A stretch of 64,000 bases of DNA from Desulfobacteraceae bacterium (GTDB taxonomy: Bacteria; Desulfobacterota; Desulfobacteria; Desulfobacterales; Desulfosarcinaceae), in assembly GCA_013003715.1 (NCBI GenBank), contig JABDIN010000036.1, positions 85,387-149,386 on the forward strand, read 5' to 3'. Shown here piece by piece: positions 61,469 through 64,000 of the stretch. Every line of letters begins with the position of its first letter. Positions within the stretch are counted from its first letter, which is position 1. A model generated the notes under the pieces. The model was not told the origin of the DNA and ran no database searches. It saw only the letters and a program-made list of their open reading frames with translations. The translations under genes and the position numbers were made by a program.

Positions 61469-62500
61469 TCAACCTCGCCGGTATAGAAAAGGATCAAACA
61501 AACTTTTTATAAATGACAGATCCATGTATTGCTGAAGTGTTTTCCATGTATGCGGATTCTTAATGCCATTGAATGCGGTTTGATACGCCACCCATCCCAT
61601 GGCCGACCATGAGATACCGCGCAGGTATACAAAGGGATCCCGGAGTTGTATACGGTCCTCCAGTGTATCTCTCAGATGGTTGTCTGTTAGCCGGGTTTTG
61701 TATTCCCTGAGGAATCGTTGTTTATCCCTCCCGGTCATTCGATAGGATGTTTTCCAAAGCGTGGTCAACGGAGAACAAAAATGCGAAAGATCCTGGGACG
61801 GGTCGCCCCATCGGGGCATTTCCCAATCCACCAGGTGAACGGTGCCTTCTTGCCGGTTCACGATGAAGTTTCCTGAATTGACCTCGGTATTCGTGATGCA
61901 ATGCCACGAATCCTGCTGGAAATAGGACTCTTCGGAGCGATGTTGATCGGCCCAATCGATCACTTCACGCAGATACTCCCGGATATCCGGAACCGCCAGA
62001 TCGGAGGTAAAATATACCTCAAGCAATCCGGAACACTCATCGTATATTTGGGAGAACGGGGCATCCTCCGGTATGAGATGATTGTGCTCACAGGCAATTT
62101 CGAACTGGTGCAGGGTGGCAAACAATCGTGCGGCGGCTTTCAGATCATGACGATAGGAGAGGTGCTCGCCGGGCAGGTATTCCATGATGAGAATACCGGT
62201 ATCGAAAAATCTGCGGGAATCGTCGACAAAAAACGGCACCGGCGTAACATTACTGTGCTCCAATAATTTAAGGGCATTATACTCGTAGCTGATCTGATCT
62301 TCACGGCCGATCTGGGTTCCGATGTTCACCCTGAAGACATAACTACCGGAAGCCGAGCGGATCAGGTAATTCAGGTTATATTCCCCTTGCGCCAGGGCCT
62401 GTACCTTCCATGCGGTGTTTCCAAGAAAGATGATGCCGTCCGGGTGGTTATTCAAGTAGTGTTCGACCCTGGGTCGTGTGGACTGCATTAAATCCTGCAT
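61469..62500 (-). CDS. Aminoglycoside phosphotransferase-fold kinase, atypical catalytic loop
   Basis: About 343 residues of the APH/choline-kinase fold: LGNTAWKVQALAQGEYNLNYL, nucleotide-binding YVFRVNIG, hinge LIMEYLPG, and a metal-binding Asp in VHLVDWEMPRWGDPSQDL. The catalytic loop, HGDLxPGN in the family, reads NTEVNSGN: the Asp base is Glu and the His is Asn. Activity may be altered or lost. It lies about 56 bases downstream of an ABC transporter ATPase gene on the same strand, so it may phosphorylate the imported compound. Choline, ethanolamine or a sugar are possible; nothing shows which. Confidence 0.78.
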   Translation of the reverse strand: MQDLMQSTRPRVEHYLNNHPDGIIFLGNTAWKVQALAQGEYNLNYLIRSASGSYVFRVNIGTQIGREDQISYEYNALKLLEHSNVTPVPFFVDDSRRFFDTGILIMEYLPGEHLSYRHDLKAAARLFATLHQFEIACEHNHLIPEDAPFSQIYDECSGLLEVYFTSDLAVPDIREYLREVIDWADQHRSEESYFQQDSWHCITNTEVNSGNFIVNRQEGTVHLVDWEMPRWGDPSQDLSHFCSPLTTLWKTSYRMTGRDKQRFLREYKTRLTDNHLRDTLEDRIQLRDPFVYLRGISWSAMGWVAYQTAFNGIKNPHTWKTLQQYMDLSFIKSLFDPFLYRRG

Positions 62501-62556
62501 TCAGGTGTATTCCTCATCTTTCAGGTCTGCTTAAATCCTGGGATTGAAATCCCCGG

Positions 62557-63603
62557 CTATTCATTATCGGGAATGAACAGCCTGACTTTATCCGGCGGAA
62601 AGTGCACATGGACTTTTTGCCCCGGCAAAAAATGCTGTTCCGGGTGCAAGGCCACAATGTCATGATTCCGGCTCGACATCCATACCCGGGTCGTCATTCC
62701 CTCGAAATTGGTTCGCCTAACGGTGGCGTCGACCTGGTGTCCCCGTCCTCGATCCCCGTTAAGGCTGATCACCACGTCTTCCGGACGAATGGTGGCGCTG
62801 AGATTCGTACCGGAATCCAGGTGGCGGGGAAGGGGGCATTGGTAAAGTTCGGAGAGGAAAAGGTCTCCCCGGACCACACCATGGAAGAAATTGACAGCGC
62901 CGAAAAACCGGGCCACATCCGGATCTGCGGGCTGATGGAACAATTCCTGCGGCGTGCCGAATTGGCGCATACGACCGTCGAGTAAAAGCCCCACCTTGTC
63001 GGACATCATCAATGCCTCGGTCTGATCGTGTGTGACAAAGAGCATGGTGATTTGCGTTTCGGACCGGATCTGACGCACGAGATCCCTCATATCCTGTCGC
63101 AAATTTGCATCCAGGTTGCTGAAAGGCTCGTCCAGTAAGAGTAACGACGGCTTCAGAACGATTGCCCTGGCTAGGCTGACCCGTTGCTGTTGGCCGCCGG
63201 ACAATTGGCCTGTTTTGCGTTTCTCCAGACCGTCGAGCTGGGTTAATCGGAGAATTTCCTGAATTCGTGTTTTTTCCGTGGACGTTATGGACCCGCGCAT
63301 TCGAAGGCCGAATCCCACATTTTGTTCCACGTTCATGAACGGAAACAACAGGGGTTGCTGGAACACCAACACGGCATCGCGATGTTCCGCAGGCTGTTCG
63401 CGTACGGATTTCCCGTCGATACGGATATCCCCCGACAGGGGGGGCAGCAGGCCGGCGACGGCTTTTAAAATAGTGGTTTTCCCCGCCCCGCTCGGACCCA
63501 GCAACGACACCATCTCCCCATCGGTGATGGTCAGGTCCAGGTCTTTCACTATCGGATCATCCCCATATCCCAGCGACAATGAGTTGAGTTCAAGAGTTCC
63601 CAT
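62557..63603 (-). CDS. ABC transporter ATP-binding protein (spermidine/iron/phosphonate-type importer)
   Basis: About 348 residues. Walker A GPSGAGKTT, Q-loop VFQQPLLFPFMNVEQNV, signature LSGGQQQRVSLARAI, Walker B LLLLDEPFSNLD and switch His in VTHDQTEALM, followed by a TOBE-type C-terminal domain (about 240-348). It resembles PotA/UgpC/FbpC importers. ATG 63603 overlaps the permease stop by one base. The permease gene precedes it and the kinase follows. The substrate is not assigned. Confidence 0.93.
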   Translation of the reverse strand: MGTLELNSLSLGYGDDPIVKDLDLTITDGEMVSLLGPSGAGKTTILKAVAGLLPPLSGDIRIDGKSVREQPAEHRDAVLVFQQPLLFPFMNVEQNVGFGLRMRGSITSTEKTRIQEILRLTQLDGLEKRKTGQLSGGQQQRVSLARAIVLKPSLLLLDEPFSNLDANLRQDMRDLVRQIRSETQITMLFVTHDQTEALMMSDKVGLLLDGRMRQFGTPQELFHQPADPDVARFFGAVNFFHGVVRGDLFLSELYQCPLPRHLDSGTNLSATIRPEDVVISLNGDRGRGHQVDATVRRTNFEGMTTRVWMSSRNHDIVALHPEQHFLPGQKVHVHFPPDKVRLFIPDNE

Positions 63604-64000
63604 CACTGAATACCTGTCAGATGATGGTTGCCCAGATATCGGGAACTGAAAACCAGGGCCAGCAGCGCGGGAATGATAAACACCAGGCTGACGGCGGCGG
63701 CCACCGGGCGATCCCCGCTGTTTATCAATGCAAATAAAAGGATCGGCAGGGTGGTTATCTGCCCGCCGCCGATGATCAGGGTACTGAGATATTGGCTCCA
63801 GGACAGCAGAAAAGCGAACAAACCGGCCACTACCATTCCGTTAAATACCATGGGGGCTGTAATTCGGCATAAGATTTGAAAAGGGGTGGCGCCCAAAGAC
63901 CGGGCCTGATCTTCATATTCGGGATTGTAATTGGCAAATACACCCCACATCACAAAAACAGCATAGGGGAGGCAGAAGGTCAGGTGGATCAACACGACGC
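63603..64000 (-). CDS. ABC transporter permease, C-terminal part (runs off the right edge)
   Basis: The frame is open to the window edge, so the N-terminus is missing. At least three membrane helices (PYAVFVMWGVF, VVAGLFAFLLSWSQYLSTL, AAAVSLVFIIPALLALVF) and the EAA loop EDQARSLGATPFQILCRITAP, which contacts the ATPase, are seen. It matches a PotC/UgpE-like inner-membrane subunit. The stop overlaps the start of the ATPase gene. Confidence 0.9.
   Translation of the reverse strand, partial: VVLIHLTFCLPYAVFVMWGVFANYNPEYEDQARSLGATPFQILCRITAPMVFNGMVVAGLFAFLLSWSQYLSTLIIGGGQITTLPILLFALINSGDRPVAAAVSLVFIIPALLALVFSSRYLGNHHLTGIQ

Overview
The window reads as a chromosome segment from a Desulfobacterota (deltaproteobacterial, Desulfobacteraceae-like) organism. 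The pointers are a sensor kinase whose Rossmann-like N-terminus and Cys-bearing PAS domain I associate with that group, a PfaA/PfaD-type lipid synthase, dense mixed-strand gene packing with moderate GC, frequent TTG starts, and no phage, IS or CRISPR sequence. This placement is inference from gene content; no marker gene was compared.

Layout. 1-4 kb: the end of a GcvH-like gene, then a leftward operon of sensor kinase, NtrC-type regulator and archaemetzincin. 4.3-15.6 kb: a secondary-lipid/polyketide locus with a 2142-residue synthase (KS-AT-ACP-ACP-KR-DH) followed by an FAH-family hydrolase, a divergent HTH protein, a stand-alone PfaD-type enoyl reductase, then XerD and a hotdog thioesterase. 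15.7-18.9 kb: recC with no recB or recD beside it. 19-25 kb: a Ser/Thr phospho-signalling set (two-FHA protein, PP2C phosphatase, trypsin-like protease, membrane kinase with PEGA domain, and an exported thioredoxin-fold/TPR/CsgG-like protein). 25.2-33.4 kb: tRNA-Arg, rpoH, a TPR lipoprotein, a LolB-like lipoprotein, a Mut7-C remnant, Mrp ATPase, ATP-grasp ligase, dGTPase-like HD protein, UPF0280 protein and LapA. 33.5-47.2 kb: mutS, AMIN/amidase, crotonase, ACT protein, GAF-GspE ATPase, M48-TPR peptidase, the maf-yggS-queH overlap chain and a Rossmann protein. 47.3-50.3 kb: tRNA-Leu, then an APS kinase fused to a degenerate ATP-sulfurylase domain and a CysQ phosphatase. 50.6-64 kb: PilZ protein, alpha/beta hydrolase, rRNA methyltransferase, isochorismatase-like protein, MocA-like transferase, PadR/MoeA-like pair, aconitase, TVP38 membrane protein, DUF547 protein, an APH-fold kinase and an ABC transporter that runs off the right edge.

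Three units are most worth attention. The synthase plus PfaD supply every activity of a fully reducing acyl-chain cycle (condensation, acyl loading, ketoreduction, dehydration, enoyl reduction) without the PfaB or PfaC subunits of classical PUFA synthases, and come with an adjacent hydrolase and a candidate regulator. The phospho-signalling block places writer, eraser, a likely reader and two exported proteins together. The CysC/CysQ pair would make PAPS and remove PAP, which points to sulfation or nucleotide recycling rather than sulfate respiration, because the fused sulfurylase domain has lost its catalytic motif.
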